The position numbers and the translations under genes were made by a program. Below are positions 14,513-22,406 of a DNA stretch of 40,291 bases, piece after piece. Source of the DNA: DATFPQ01 sp035264765 (GTDB lineage: Bacteria; Actinomycetota; Actinomycetes; Actinomycetales; Angustibacteraceae); NCBI GenBank assembly GCA_035264765.1, contig DATFPQ010000295.1, positions 1 through 40,291 of the forward strand, given 5' to 3'. How positions within the stretch are numbered: position 1 is the stretch's first letter; every line of letters starts with the position of its first letter. The notes beneath the pieces are model-generated. The model did not search any database and had not been told where the DNA came from. It saw nothing but the letters and a program-made list of their open reading frames with translations.

Positions 14513-15283
14513 TTGACCGTGGAGACCACCACCACCCCGGCCCTCGACGCCCTCCGGCTCACCCCTGACGAGCCCGTCTACGAGCGCGTCCTGCTCAAGC
14601 TGTCCGGCGAGACCTTCGGCGGCGGCGGCGTCGGCGTCGACCCCGACGTCGTCCGCGGCGTGGCCGACCAGATCGCGCTGGCCGTCGCCAGTGGCGTCCA
14701 GGTCTCCGTCGTCGTCGGCGGCGGCAACTTCTTCCGCGGCGCCGAGCTGCAGCAGCGCGGCATGGACCGGACCCGCGCCGACTACATGGGCATGCTCGGC
14801 ACGGTCATGAACTGCCTGGCGCTGCAGGACGCCCTGGAGCACGTCGGCGTGGACACCCGGGTGCAGAGCGCGATCACGATGGGCCAGATCGCCGAGCCCT
14901 ACATCCCGCGCCGCGCCATCCGGCATCTGGAGAAGGGCCGGGTCGTGATATTCGGTGCGGGCGCCGGCATGCCGTTCTTCTCCACCGACACGGTGGCCGC
15001 CCAGCGTGCGCTGGAGACCCGGTCGGACGTCGTGCTCATGAGCAAGAACGGCGTCGACGGCGTCTACTCCGCCGACCCCCGCACGGACCCAACCGCACGG
15101 CTGCTGGACACGGTGACGTTCGGCGAGGCCCTGCGCCGGAGCCTGCGCGTCGTGGACGCCGCAGCCTTCAGCCTGTGCATGGAGAACAAGCTGCCGATGG
15201 TGGTCTTCGGCATGGAGGGCGACGGCAATGTCACCCGCGCCATCCGGGGTGAGAGGATCGGAACGCGGGTCGTCGCCGGCTGA
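14513..15283 (+). CDS. pyrH: Uridylate kinase (UMP kinase)
   Basis: This 256-aa hexameric UMP kinase of the amino-acid-kinase fold converts UMP to UDP for pyrimidine nucleotide synthesis. Diagnostic segments are VLLKLSGETFGGGG (phosphate loop), VVVGGGNFFRG, DYMGMLGTVMNCLALQDALE, GAGAGMPFFSTDTVAAQRAL and LMSKNGVDGVYSADPR. The probable start is TTG 14513, seven nucleotides after AGGAG; a GTG at 14519 is the alternative. The N-terminus before VYERVLLKLSGE is about 20 residues longer than in E. coli, as is common in actinobacteria. It is followed by frr after 90 nt, in the conserved pyrH-frr order. Confidence 0.96.
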   Translation: MTVETTTTPALDALRLTPDEPVYERVLLKLSGETFGGGGVGVDPDVVRGVADQIALAVASGVQVSVVVGGGNFFRGAELQQRGMDRTRADYMGMLGTVMNCLALQDALEHVGVDTRVQSAITMGQIAEPYIPRRAIRHLEKGRVVIFGAGAGMPFFSTDTVAAQRALETRSDVVLMSKNGVDGVYSADPRTDPTARLLDTVTFGEALRRSLRVVDAAAFSLCMENKLPMVVFGMEGDGNVTRAIRGERIGTRVVAG

Positions 15284-15373
15284 CTCCGGCCGAGCAGGCG
15301 GCCCGGGGCCGGATCGTTTGGTCGGTATCCTGAGCCGCCGTCCGGCCGCCGCCCGCTAGCGCAAGGAGCCGCA

Positions 15374-15931
15374 GTGATCGACGAGACCCTCCTCGAGGCC
15401 GAGGAGAAGATGGACAAGGCCGTCGAGGTGGCCAAGGACGAGTTCGCCGCCATCCGCACCGGACGGGCCAACCCGGCCATGTTCAGCAAGATCATGGTCG
15501 ACTACTACGGCAGCCCCACGCCCCTTCAGCAGCTCGCGTCGATGCAGATCCCGGAGGCCCGCACGGTCCTCATCACGCCGTACGACAAGAGCGCGATGAC
15601 CGAGATCGAGAAGGCTCTGCGGAACTCCGACCTCGGCGCCAACCCGGCGAACGACGGCGTCATCATCCGGGTCGTCCTGCCGGTGCTGACCGAGGAGCGC
15701 CGCCGCGACTACGTGCGGCTGGCCCGGACAAAGGGCGAGGACGCCAAGGTCTCCGTGCGCAGCGTCCGTCGTCGGGCCAAGGAGGAGCTCGACCGGCTGG
15801 TCAAGGACGGCGAGGTCGGCGAGGACGAGGGCTCGCGCGCGGAGAAGGAGCTCGAGGTGCTCACCAAGAAGCACGTCGACGGCATCGACGTCCTGCTCAA
15901 GGCCAAGGAGGCCGAGCTGCTCGAGGTCTGA
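15374..15931 (+). CDS. frr: Ribosome recycling factor
   Basis: This 185-aa RRF, with EF-G, splits the post-termination ribosome. It has the standard length and motifs: IRTGRANPAMFSKIMVDYYG, TPLQQLASMQIPEARTVLI, NSDLGANPANDGVIIRVVLP and LTEERRRDYVRLARTKGEDA. Domain I is the three-helix bundle formed by the ends; domain II is the central beta-sandwich. GTG 15374 is preceded by CAAGGAG with good spacing. A possible -10 TATCCT lies at 15326. It leads into cdsA after 20 nt. Confidence 0.97.
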   Translation: MIDETLLEAEEKMDKAVEVAKDEFAAIRTGRANPAMFSKIMVDYYGSPTPLQQLASMQIPEARTVLITPYDKSAMTEIEKALRNSDLGANPANDGVIIRVVLPVLTEERRRDYVRLARTKGEDAKVSVRSVRRRAKEELDRLVKDGEVGEDEGSRAEKELEVLTKKHVDGIDVLLKAKEAELLEV

Positions 15932-15951
15932 GCCGGCTCGACGGTCCCTTT

Positions 15952-16830
15952 ATGAGCGAACCTGTGGGCCCGCGAGCCGCCGCGCCTGCCAGCCGACGGG
16001 CCGTGCGGACGGCCGCCCGCAAGCCGGGCCGGGCCGGCCGCAACCTCCCGGCCGCCATCGCCGTCGGCGCCGTGCTCGGCGCCCTCGTCCTCGCCAGCCT
16101 GCTGGTTCGCAAGGAGGCGTTCGTCGTCGTCGTGGCGGCGGCCGTGTGCCTCGCCCTCTGGGAGCTGACGCAGGCCTTGGGGCAGCGCGGCATCGCGGTC
16201 CCGCTGGTGCCGGTGGCCGTGGGCGCGGTCGCGATGCTGGTCGCCGCCTTCACCGCGGGCGGGCAGGCGCTGGCCGTGTGCTTCCTGCTGACGGCGGTCG
16301 GCGTGGTGGTGTGGCGGACGGCGGAGGGCCCGGTCGACGGGTTGCGGGACGTCGCCGGCGGGATCTTCGCGGCGGCCTACCTGCCTCTGCTCGCCGGCTT
16401 CGCCATGCTGATGCTTGCGGAGCCGGACGGTGCGCTGCGGGTGCTCACGTTCGTACTGGTCACGATCGCCAGCGACATCGGCGGGTACGCCGCCGGCGTG
16501 CTCACCGGCCGCCACCCGATGGCGCCGTCGGTGAGCCCGAAGAAGTCCTGGGAGGGCTTCGCGGGGTCTGCGGTCACCTGCGTGGTCGTGGGCGTGCTGG
16601 CCGTCGTGTGGCTGCTCGACGGCCCGTGGTGGGCCGGCGCACTCGTGGGCGCCTCCGCAGTCCTGACGGCCACCCTGGGGGACCTCGGCGAGTCGATGAT
16701 CAAGCGCGACCTGGGCATCAAGGACATGGGCTCGGTGCTGCCGGGGCACGGCGGCCTGATGGACCGGCTCGACTCGCTGGTGATGACTGCCCCGGTGTGC
16801 TGGGTGCTGCTGCACATGCTCGTCCGCTGA
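15952..16830 (+). CDS. cdsA: Phosphatidate cytidylyltransferase (CDP-diacylglycerol synthase)
   Basis: This 292-aa integral membrane enzyme makes CDP-diacylglycerol from phosphatidic acid and CTP, the precursor of phosphatidylinositol, cardiolipin and other phospholipids. A basic cytoplasmic N-terminus (about 35 residues) precedes about eight hydrophobic spans. The CDS signature near the C-terminus, GDLGESMIKRDLGIKDMGSV then LPGHGGLMDRLDSL, contains the metal-binding acids. SDIGGYAAGVLTGRHPM and SPKKSWEGF are also family landmarks. Genes frr-cdsA-rlmN in this order are conserved in actinobacteria. No strong ribosome-binding site precedes ATG 15952, so translation may depend on coupling to frr. 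Confidence 0.95.
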   Translation: MSEPVGPRAAAPASRRAVRTAARKPGRAGRNLPAAIAVGAVLGALVLASLLVRKEAFVVVVAAAVCLALWELTQALGQRGIAVPLVPVAVGAVAMLVAAFTAGGQALAVCFLLTAVGVVVWRTAEGPVDGLRDVAGGIFAAAYLPLLAGFAMLMLAEPDGALRVLTFVLVTIASDIGGYAAGVLTGRHPMAPSVSPKKSWEGFAGSAVTCVVVGVLAVVWLLDGPWWAGALVGASAVLTATLGDLGESMIKRDLGIKDMGSVLPGHGGLMDRLDSLVMTAPVCWVLLHMLVR

Positions 16831-16889
16831 CCGACGCCACCTTCACGGCGACAGGACGGCCCCGCAAGCGATGCGACAATGGAGGTGCT

Positions 16890-18032
16890 ATGACGACCAC
16901 TCCCGCGCCCGGTCAGCTCACCTTCACCGCCCCCCGCCGCGCCAAGCCGCCGCGTCACCTGGCCGACCTCAGCTCGCCCGAACGAGCCGACGCCGTCCGC
17001 GAGCTGGGCCAGCCCGCGTTCCGCGCCCGCCAGCTCTCGACCCACTACTTCGGCCGGCTCGTCGACGACCCCGACGAGATGACCGACCTGCCCGCGGCCG
17101 GCCGCTCCGAGCTCGTCGGGGGGATGCTGCCCCGGCTGCTGACGCCCGTCAGCGTGCGCACCGCCGACGACGGCGCCACGGTCAAGACGCTCTGGCGGCT
17201 GTTCGACGGTGCGCTCGTCGAGAGCGTGCTGATGCGCTACCCCGGCCGGGTCACCATGTGCGTGTCGAGCCAGGCCGGATGCGGCATGAACTGCCCCTTC
17301 TGCGCGACCGGCCAGGCCGGCCTGACCCGCAACATGTCCACCGCGGAGATCGTCGAGCAGGTCGTGGCGGGCGCCCGGATGCTGGCCCGCGGCGAGCTCT
17401 CCGGCGGCCGCGAGGACCACCCGCTGCGCGTGAGCAACGTCGTCTTCATGGGCATGGGGGAGGCGCTCGCCAACTACAAGGCCGCGGTGGGAGCGATCCG
17501 CCGGCTCACCGACCCGGCGCCCGAGGGGCTCGGTATGAGCGCCCGGGGCCTCACCATGTCGTCGGTCGGGCTGGTCCCTGCGATCGACAAGCTGGCCGGC
17601 GAGGGGATCCCGGTGACGCTGGCCCTGAGCCTGCACGCGCCGGACGACGAGCTGCGCGACGAGCTGGTGCCGATCAACCGACGCTGGAAGGTCGGCGAGG
17701 CGCTGGACGCCGCGCGCCGGTACTTCGAGGCCACCGGACGTCGGGTGAGCATCGAGTACGCGCTGATCCGGGACATCAACGACCAGGCCTGGCGCGCCGA
17801 CCTGCTGGGCAAGCTGCTCAACGCCCGCGGCCGAGGCTGGGTCCACGTCAACCCGATCCCGCTGAACCCGACCCCCGGCTCTAAGTGGACCGCCAGCGAC
17901 CCGAAGGTGGAGCGCGCCTTCGTGGCGGCGCTGGAGGCCCGCGGCATCCCGACGACCGTGCGCGACACGCGCGGCCAGGACATCGACGGAGCCTGTGGGC
18001 AGCTGGCCGCCGCCCAGGTGCTGGGCACCTGA
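16890..18032 (+). CDS. rlmN: 23S rRNA/tRNA adenine C2-methyltransferase
   Basis: This 380-aa radical SAM enzyme methylates C2 of A2503 in 23S rRNA and A37 in some tRNAs, aiding translational fidelity. The [4Fe-4S] cysteines C131, C135 and C138 form CGMNCPFC. The methyl-carrying cysteine near the C-terminus is C369 in DIDGACGQL. The GMGEALANY motif and the HVNPIPLNPTPGS segment are typical. The start ATG 16890 follows GGAGGTGCT, and GACAAT at 16875-16880 could be a -10. It is the right-hand end of the conserved block; dxr, frequent next in actinobacteria, is replaced here by a DivIVA-domain gene. Confidence 0.95.
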   Translation: MTTTPAPGQLTFTAPRRAKPPRHLADLSSPERADAVRELGQPAFRARQLSTHYFGRLVDDPDEMTDLPAAGRSELVGGMLPRLLTPVSVRTADDGATVKTLWRLFDGALVESVLMRYPGRVTMCVSSQAGCGMNCPFCATGQAGLTRNMSTAEIVEQVVAGARMLARGELSGGREDHPLRVSNVVFMGMGEALANYKAAVGAIRRLTDPAPEGLGMSARGLTMSSVGLVPAIDKLAGEGIPVTLALSLHAPDDELRDELVPINRRWKVGEALDAARRYFEATGRRVSIEYALIRDINDQAWRADLLGKLLNARGRGWVHVNPIPLNPTPGSKWTASDPKVERAFVAALEARGIPTTVRDTRGQDIDGACGQLAAAQVLGT

Positions 18033-18569
18033 ATGGGCCCGACGACGCGCTTCCCGCGCGCCCGCCCCTGGTCCCGTGGCTACTCCGTGGGACAGGTCGA
18101 CACCTTCTTCACCCGGGCCCTCGGGCAGCGGCCGAGCGCCGACGCGGTGCGCCGCGCCGGCTTCGAGCTGCGGCTGGGCGGGTACGACGTCGAGGCGGTC
18201 GACGCCGAGCTGGACCGGCTGGAGGACGAGGCGTCGAGGGCCGAACGTGACGATGCGCGGGCCACGCTCGGTGAGCGCCGCTTCGTGCATGAGCTGACCA
18301 CGGAGGCGCAGGTGCTGCGCGCTCGGTTGGCCCGCCCGCACGGCGACCGCTTCGCGCGGGGGGCCTGGGGCACCCGGTCCTACGACGTGGGGCAGGTCGA
18401 CGACCTGTGCGACGAGATCGCCGAGTACTTCGAAGGGCAGACGGCGTTGACCGTCGACCGGCTGCGGTCCGCCGTGTTCCGCCCACGGCGTGGGTCCCGC
18501 GGCTACGCCGAGGAGCCCGTCGACCGCTACGTCGACCGGGTGGTCGCGGTCCTCAGCCGTGTGATGTGA
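18033..18569 (+). CDS. DivIVA-domain protein with four G-Y-x4-V-D motifs
   Basis: This 178-aa cytoplasmic protein starts on the base after the rlmN stop. DivIVA N-terminal motifs occur four times: GYSVGQVDTFF (16-26), GYDVEAVDAEL (50-60), SYDVGQVDDLC (116-126) and GYAEEPVDRYVDRVV (157-171). DivIVA/Wag31 proteins use one such motif to bind curved membrane at cell poles. Here the long C-terminal coiled coil is missing and only short charged helices lie between motifs (60-100). Small DivIVA-domain proteins beside rlmN are seen in other actinobacteria, but their role is unknown. A link to cell-shape or pole organisation is inference. Confidence 0.8.
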   Translation: MGPTTRFPRARPWSRGYSVGQVDTFFTRALGQRPSADAVRRAGFELRLGGYDVEAVDAELDRLEDEASRAERDDARATLGERRFVHELTTEAQVLRARLARPHGDRFARGAWGTRSYDVGQVDDLCDEIAEYFEGQTALTVDRLRSAVFRPRRGSRGYAEEPVDRYVDRVVAVLSRVM

Positions 18570-19837
18570 CGGCGCGTGGTGTGAGGGCGGCGTCCAGCGG
18601 CCAGTTGGGGGGTCACCGGGTCGGTGACCCGGCGTTCCGGCGGATCTCGGTGGCGCTGTTCGCTGCCGGGCTGGCCACCTTCGCGCTCCTGTACACACCG
18701 CAGCCGCTCCTTCCCGAGCTGGCGACCGCCTTCGACGTCTCGGCGGCCCAGAGCGCGCTGTCGGTCTCGGTATGCACGCTGGGGCTGGGCGCGGCGCTGC
18801 TCGTCGTCGGACCGGTCTCGGAGCTGGTGGGCCGTACCCCGCTGATGCACGCGTCGCTGTTCGCGTCCTCGGTGGTCGGCCTCGCGTGCTCGCTCGCTCC
18901 CGGGTGGACGGCGTTCCTGCTGCTTCGCGCGGTGCAGGGCGTGACCCTCGCCGGGCTGCCCGCCGTGGCGATGGCGTACCTGCGGGAGGAGGTGGCCGAC
19001 GACAGCCACGCCCGCGCCACCGGCCTGTACGTCGGGGGCACCGCACTCGGCGGCATGGTGGGCCGGCTGGTGTCCGGAGGTCTCGCCGAGCTCGGCGGCT
19101 GGCGGGTGGCGACGGCCGGCGTCGGCGCGCTGGGCCTCGCCTGCGCGCTCGTCGTGGCCTGGCTGCTGCCCGCCTCCCGGCGGTTCATGCCGGCCCACCC
19201 CTCGGCGCGCTCGCTCGCCGCCACGACCGCGGGCGTCCTGCGCGACCCGGCGCTGCTGGCGCTCTACGGCCTGGCGGCCACGATGATGGGCGGCTTCGTC
19301 GCCGTCTACAACGCGACCGGCTTCCGGCTGGCGGCACCGCCCTACCTGCTTGGCGTCGGGCTGGCCGGGCTGGTGTTCTGCGTCTACCCGCTGGGCTCGG
19401 TCGGCTCGGCGTACGCCGGGCGGCTCGCCGACCGGCACGGCCGACGCGCCGTGGTGCCGGCGGCCTGCCTGCTCACGGTGGCTGGCCTGCTGCTCACCCT
19501 GTCCGCGCCGCTGCCGCTCGTGGTGCTGGGCCTGGGGATTCTGACGGCCGGGTTCTTCGCGGCGCACGGCGTGGCCAGCGGGTGGGTCGCGGCGCGGGCA
19601 CAGCTCGGCGCGGGCGGTACCGCGCAGGCCGCGTCGCTGTACCTGTTCGCCTACTACCTCGGCTCGTCCGTCTTCGGCGGCCTGGCGGGAGCGGCCTGGA
19701 CCGCGGGCCGCTGGCCGGCGGTGGTGCTGCTGGCCGGCGGGCTCTTCGCGGTGGGGCTGGTCCTCGCGCTGCTGCTGCGCCGCACCCGGAGCCTGCTGGA
19801 CCGGCCGGCTGCCGGCGCCGCCGTGCCGGCCTCCTGA
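18566..19837 (+). CDS. MFS transporter (drug/sugar efflux type)
   Basis: This 423-aa protein of 12 predicted transmembrane segments belongs to the major facilitator superfamily and is probably a proton-driven exporter. The opening YTPQPLLPELATAFDVSAAQ and the A-loop GPVSELVGRTPLM resemble the YnfM/arabinose-efflux group; the second half repeats the loop as AGRLADRHGRRAVV. GTG 18566 overlaps the stop of the DivIVA-like gene (GTGA), so translation is coupled; GTG 18581 is an alternative. The substrate is unknown. It converges on the PPOX gene and stops within two bases of a short tandem repeat. Confidence 0.87.
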   Translation: MTARGVRAASSGQLGGHRVGDPAFRRISVALFAAGLATFALLYTPQPLLPELATAFDVSAAQSALSVSVCTLGLGAALLVVGPVSELVGRTPLMHASLFASSVVGLACSLAPGWTAFLLLRAVQGVTLAGLPAVAMAYLREEVADDSHARATGLYVGGTALGGMVGRLVSGGLAELGGWRVATAGVGALGLACALVVAWLLPASRRFMPAHPSARSLAATTAGVLRDPALLALYGLAATMMGGFVAVYNATGFRLAAPPYLLGVGLAGLVFCVYPLGSVGSAYAGRLADRHGRRAVVPAACLLTVAGLLLTLSAPLPLVVLGLGILTAGFFAAHGVASGWVAARAQLGAGGTAQAASLYLFAYYLGSSVFGGLAGAAWTAGRWPAVVLLAGGLFAVGLVLALLLRRTRSLLDRPAAGAAVPAS

Positions 19838-19893
19838 CGCCGGGTCAGCGCCGCGGCGCCGGTCAGCGCCGCGGCGCCGGGTCAGCGTCGCGG
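19838..19893. repeat. Three tandem 18-19-bp repeats between convergent stops
   Basis: The units CGCCGGGTCAGCGCCGCGG (19838), the same less one G (19857) and a copy with one substitution (19875) directly abut. The stop of the leftward PPOX gene (TGA, read at 19882-19884) is inside the third copy, and each copy includes a potential minus-strand TGA. The array fills the whole gap after the MFS stop. Confidence 0.8.
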
Positions 19894-20292
19894 GGCCGGC
19901 CGGGTGAGCAGGCCCAGGGCCCGCTCCACGGCGATCTCCAGGACGACGCGGGCCGGGTTCTCGCGCGGGGTTCGGTAGCGCTTGGCGTACCGCCGCTCGG
20001 CGTCCGCCACCACCTCCGGCGCCCGCACGACCCGGGCCGGACCCTCCAGGCTGATCCAGCGCCAGCCGTCCACCTGGCACACAGCCGCGCGGCCGCCGCC
20101 GTCCACGTTGCGCGCCTTCCGGCTGTGCCCGCTGGTGATCACGCGCACGAGGCCGGCGTCGTCGTCCCAGGTGAAGCCCACCGGCACGACATGCGGTGAT
20201 CCGTCCGCCCGCAGCGTGGTGAGCGTGGCCAGGTGCCGCTCGCCCAGGAACTCCAGGGCGCTCGGCGGCAGGGCAGCGGGGTCCAGGGTCAC
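19882..20292 (-). CDS. Pyridoxamine-5'-phosphate-oxidase-fold flavoprotein
   Basis: This 136-aa protein has the split beta-barrel PPOX fold, which binds FMN, F420 or a related cofactor; many actinobacterial members are F420-dependent. The N-terminal helix ALEFLGERHLATLTTLRADG, strand-turn HVVPVGFTWDD and VITSGHSRKARNV are family landmarks; WISLEGPARVV is the central strand. The substrate cannot be predicted. GTG 20292 was chosen because the conserved fold begins nearby and because the extended -10 TGCCAGGCT lies exactly 6 nt upstream. It is divergent from prpE over 68 bp. Confidence 0.8.
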   Translation of the reverse strand: MTLDPAALPPSALEFLGERHLATLTTLRADGSPHVVPVGFTWDDDAGLVRVITSGHSRKARNVDGGGRAAVCQVDGWRWISLEGPARVVRAPEVVADAERRYAKRYRTPRENPARVVLEIAVERALGLLTRPAPRR

Positions 20293-20298
20293 CGGCAC

Positions 20299-20354
20299 AG
20301 CCTGGCACCGGCAACGCGAGGGCGTGGCGGCGGCGTGCGGGCCGGTGCCAGGAT
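20299..20354. promoter_or_regulatory. Mirrored divergent promoters in a perfect 12-bp inverted repeat
   Basis: The repeat CCTGGCACCGGC (20301-20312) and its exact complement (20341-20352) are 28 bp apart. Each arm carries an extended -10 element facing outward: TGCCAGGCT for the leftward PPOX gene and TGCCAGGAT for prpE. Each is followed by exactly 6 nt before the GTG or ATG. Neither gene has a clear ribosome-binding site. Confidence 0.6.
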
Positions 20355-20360
20355 GCCCGC

Positions 20361-22283
20361 ATGAGCGAGCGGACGAGGTCGGGCCACGGACAGCTCTCCC
20401 ACGCCGGGGCCTGGCGCGCGGCACATGACCGCAGCCTGGTCGACCCCGAGGGCTGGTGGGGGGACGCCGCGTCCGGCATCGACTGGATCACGCCGCCGCG
20501 GCGCGTCCTGGACGACTCCAACCCGCCGTTCTACCGCTGGTTCCCGGACGGCCGGCTCAACACGTGCTTCAACGCGCTGGACCGGCACGTGATCGCCGGC
20601 CGGGCCGACCAGCCCGCGTTGATCCACGACTCGCCGGTCACCGGGACGACCACGACCTACACGTACGCCGACCTGCTCGACCTGGTGGCGCGGTTCGCCG
20701 GAGTCCTGCGGACGCTCGGCGTGGAGAAGGGCGACCGGGTCGTCGTCTACATGCCGATGGTCCCGGAGGCCGCCGTCGCGATGCTGGCCTGCGCCCGGAT
20801 CGGCGCGGTGCACTCGGTCGTGTTCGGTGGCTTCGCGCCGAACGAGCTGGCCGCACGCATCGACGACGCGCGCCCCAAGGTCGTCGTCTGTGCGTCCTGC
20901 GGGATCGAGCCGAGCCGGGTCGTGGCGTACAAGCCGATGCTCGACGCGGCGATCGAGCGGGCGGAGCACACGCCGTCGGCCTGCGTGGTGCTGCAGCGAC
21001 CGCAGGCCGTGGCCGAGATGGGGGAGCGCGACATCGACTGGGCGACGGCCATGCGGCCCGGCGCCGTCACGCCCGCCGAGTCGGTGCCGGTCGCCGCCAC
21101 CGACCCGCTGTACGTGCTTTACACGAGCGGCACGACCGGCCGCCCCAAGGGCATCGTCCGCGACAACGGTGGCCACGCCGTCGCGCTGCACTGGACCATG
21201 TCGAACGTCTACGACATGCGGCCCGGGGACGTGTGGTTCACCGCCAGCGACGTCGGCTGGGTGGTCGGCCACTCCTACATCGTCTACGGGCCGCTGCTCG
21301 CCGGCTGCACGACCGTCATGTACGAGGGCAAGCCGGTGGGGACGCCCGACGCCGGCGCCTTCTGGCGGGTGATCGCCGAGCACGGCGCCAGCGGGTTCTT
21401 CACGGCGCCGACCGCGATCCGGGCGGTCAAGCGCGAGGACCCCGACGGCGAGCTGCTGCGGCGGTACGACCTGTCGACGCTGCGCACCCTCTTCCTCGCC
21501 GGCGAGCGGCTCGACCCGGACACCTACGCATGGGCCAGCGAGCGCCTCGGCGTGCCGGTCGTGGACAACTGGTGGCAGACCGAGACCGGGTGGCCGATCT
21601 GCGCCAACCCACGCGGGCTGGAGCCGCTGCCGATCAAGCCCGGGTCCCCGAGCGTGCCGCTGCCCGGCTACGACGTCGTGGTGCTCGACCCGTCCGGCGG
21701 GCCGACGCCGCCTGGCACCGAGGGCGCCATCTGCCTGCGGCTGCCGATGCCGCCGGGCACCCTGCCGACCTTGTGGCAGGACGACGACCGGTATGTCGCG
21801 TCCTACCTGTCCGCGTTCCCGGGGTACTACCTCACCGGCGACGGGGGGTACGTCGACGAGGACGGCTACGTGTTCGTGATGGGCCGCACCGACGACGTGC
21901 TCAACGTCGCGGGGCACCGGCTCTCGACCGGGGCCCTGGAGGCGGCGCTGGCCGGGCACCCCGCGGTCGCCGAGTGCGCGGTGATCGGCGTCGCGGACGA
22001 GCTCAAGGGGCAGGTGCCACGCGGGTTCGTGGTGCTCAAGGGCGGCGCCGGCGCCGACCCGCCGACCGTGGCCGCGGAGTGCGTGCAGCGCGTGCGGGAC
22101 GAGGTCGGCGCCGTTGCCGCACTCAGGCGGGTCGACGTCGTGGCGGCCCTCCCTAAGACGCGGTCCGGCAAGATCCTGCGAAAGACCATGCGCGAGCTGG
22201 CCGACGGACGCGCGCCGGTCGTCCCGAGCACGATCGAGGACGCCGGCGTGCTGGACGCGCTCCGGGAGGTCTTGCGGTCCTGA
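20361..22283 (+). CDS. prpE: Propionyl-CoA synthetase (acyl-CoA ligase)
   Basis: This 640-aa AMP-forming ligase activates propionate (and probably other short acids) to the CoA thioester. The ACS/PrpE family order is intact: YTSGTTGRPKGIVRD (P-loop, about 252-266), WFTASDVGWVVGHSYIVY, NWWQTETGWPI (about 401-411), TGDGGYVDEDGYVFVMGRTD and the C-terminal TRSGKILRKTM with the catalytic, acetylation-regulated lysine. FTAPTAIRAVKREDP and the opening WFPDGRLNTCFNALDRHV match PrpE/ACSS3 rather than Acs. Propionyl-CoA would enter the methylmalonyl or methylcitrate pathway. The ATG may be leaderless. It is transcribed alone, and a 20-bp duplication follows its stop. Confidence 0.9.
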   Translation: MSERTRSGHGQLSHAGAWRAAHDRSLVDPEGWWGDAASGIDWITPPRRVLDDSNPPFYRWFPDGRLNTCFNALDRHVIAGRADQPALIHDSPVTGTTTTYTYADLLDLVARFAGVLRTLGVEKGDRVVVYMPMVPEAAVAMLACARIGAVHSVVFGGFAPNELAARIDDARPKVVVCASCGIEPSRVVAYKPMLDAAIERAEHTPSACVVLQRPQAVAEMGERDIDWATAMRPGAVTPAESVPVAATDPLYVLYTSGTTGRPKGIVRDNGGHAVALHWTMSNVYDMRPGDVWFTASDVGWVVGHSYIVYGPLLAGCTTVMYEGKPVGTPDAGAFWRVIAEHGASGFFTAPTAIRAVKREDPDGELLRRYDLSTLRTLFLAGERLDPDTYAWASERLGVPVVDNWWQTETGWPICANPRGLEPLPIKPGSPSVPLPGYDVVVLDPSGGPTPPGTEGAICLRLPMPPGTLPTLWQDDDRYVASYLSAFPGYYLTGDGGYVDEDGYVFVMGRTDDVLNVAGHRLSTGALEAALAGHPAVAECAVIGVADELKGQVPRGFVVLKGGAGADPPTVAAECVQRVRDEVGAVAALRRVDVVAALPKTRSGKILRKTMRELADGRAPVVPSTIEDAGVLDALREVLRS

Positions 22284-22285
22284 GC

Positions 22286-22325
22286 GGCCCGGCGTCCGGC
22301 GGCAGGGCCCGGCGTCTGGTGGCAG
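22286..22325. repeat. 20-bp tandem duplication after prpE stop
   Basis: GGCCCGGCGTCCGGCGGCAG (22286-22305) is followed directly by a second copy with two substitutions (22306-22325). It begins two bases after the prpE TGA. The remaining bases up to 22357 show no other feature. Confidence 0.7.
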
Positions 22326-22357
22326 CCTGACCCAGAGGCGGTCATGGCTGACCTCAC

Positions 22358-22399
22358 TGGTCCAACCTCTTGAAGAGTGGACGAGCCGCAGCGTACCGT
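22358..22399 (+). promoter_or_regulatory. Promoter and putative operator of the FadR-type regulator
   Basis: TTGAAG (22370-22375) and TACCGT (22394-22399) form a -35/-10 pair with an 18-bp spacer, and the GTG at 22407 follows 7 nt later. Directly upstream, TGGTCCAACCT (22358-22368) fits the TGGT-N3-ACCA operator of PdhR/FadR-type regulators at seven of eight positions. Autoregulation is likely. Confidence 0.55.
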
Positions 22400-22406
22400 C
22401 GACGTC

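Noticed and set aside
11927..14926. 999-codon open frame on the minus strand across rpsB, tsf and pyrH
   Set aside because: It is a shadow of three well-conserved genes on the plus strand. The translation is low-complexity His/Asp/Leu/Arg-rich with no domain, an effect of high GC at third positions.
16377..19046. 889-codon minus-strand open frame across cdsA, rlmN and the DivIVA-like gene
   Set aside because: Antisense to recognisable conserved proteins, with Arg/Pro/Gly-rich composition and no start signal.
22377..22406. Upstream GTG 22377 as start of the FadR-type regulator
   Set aside because: It lies within the -35 to -10 interval of a good promoter, has no ribosome-binding site, and the added ten residues are not part of the GntR domain.
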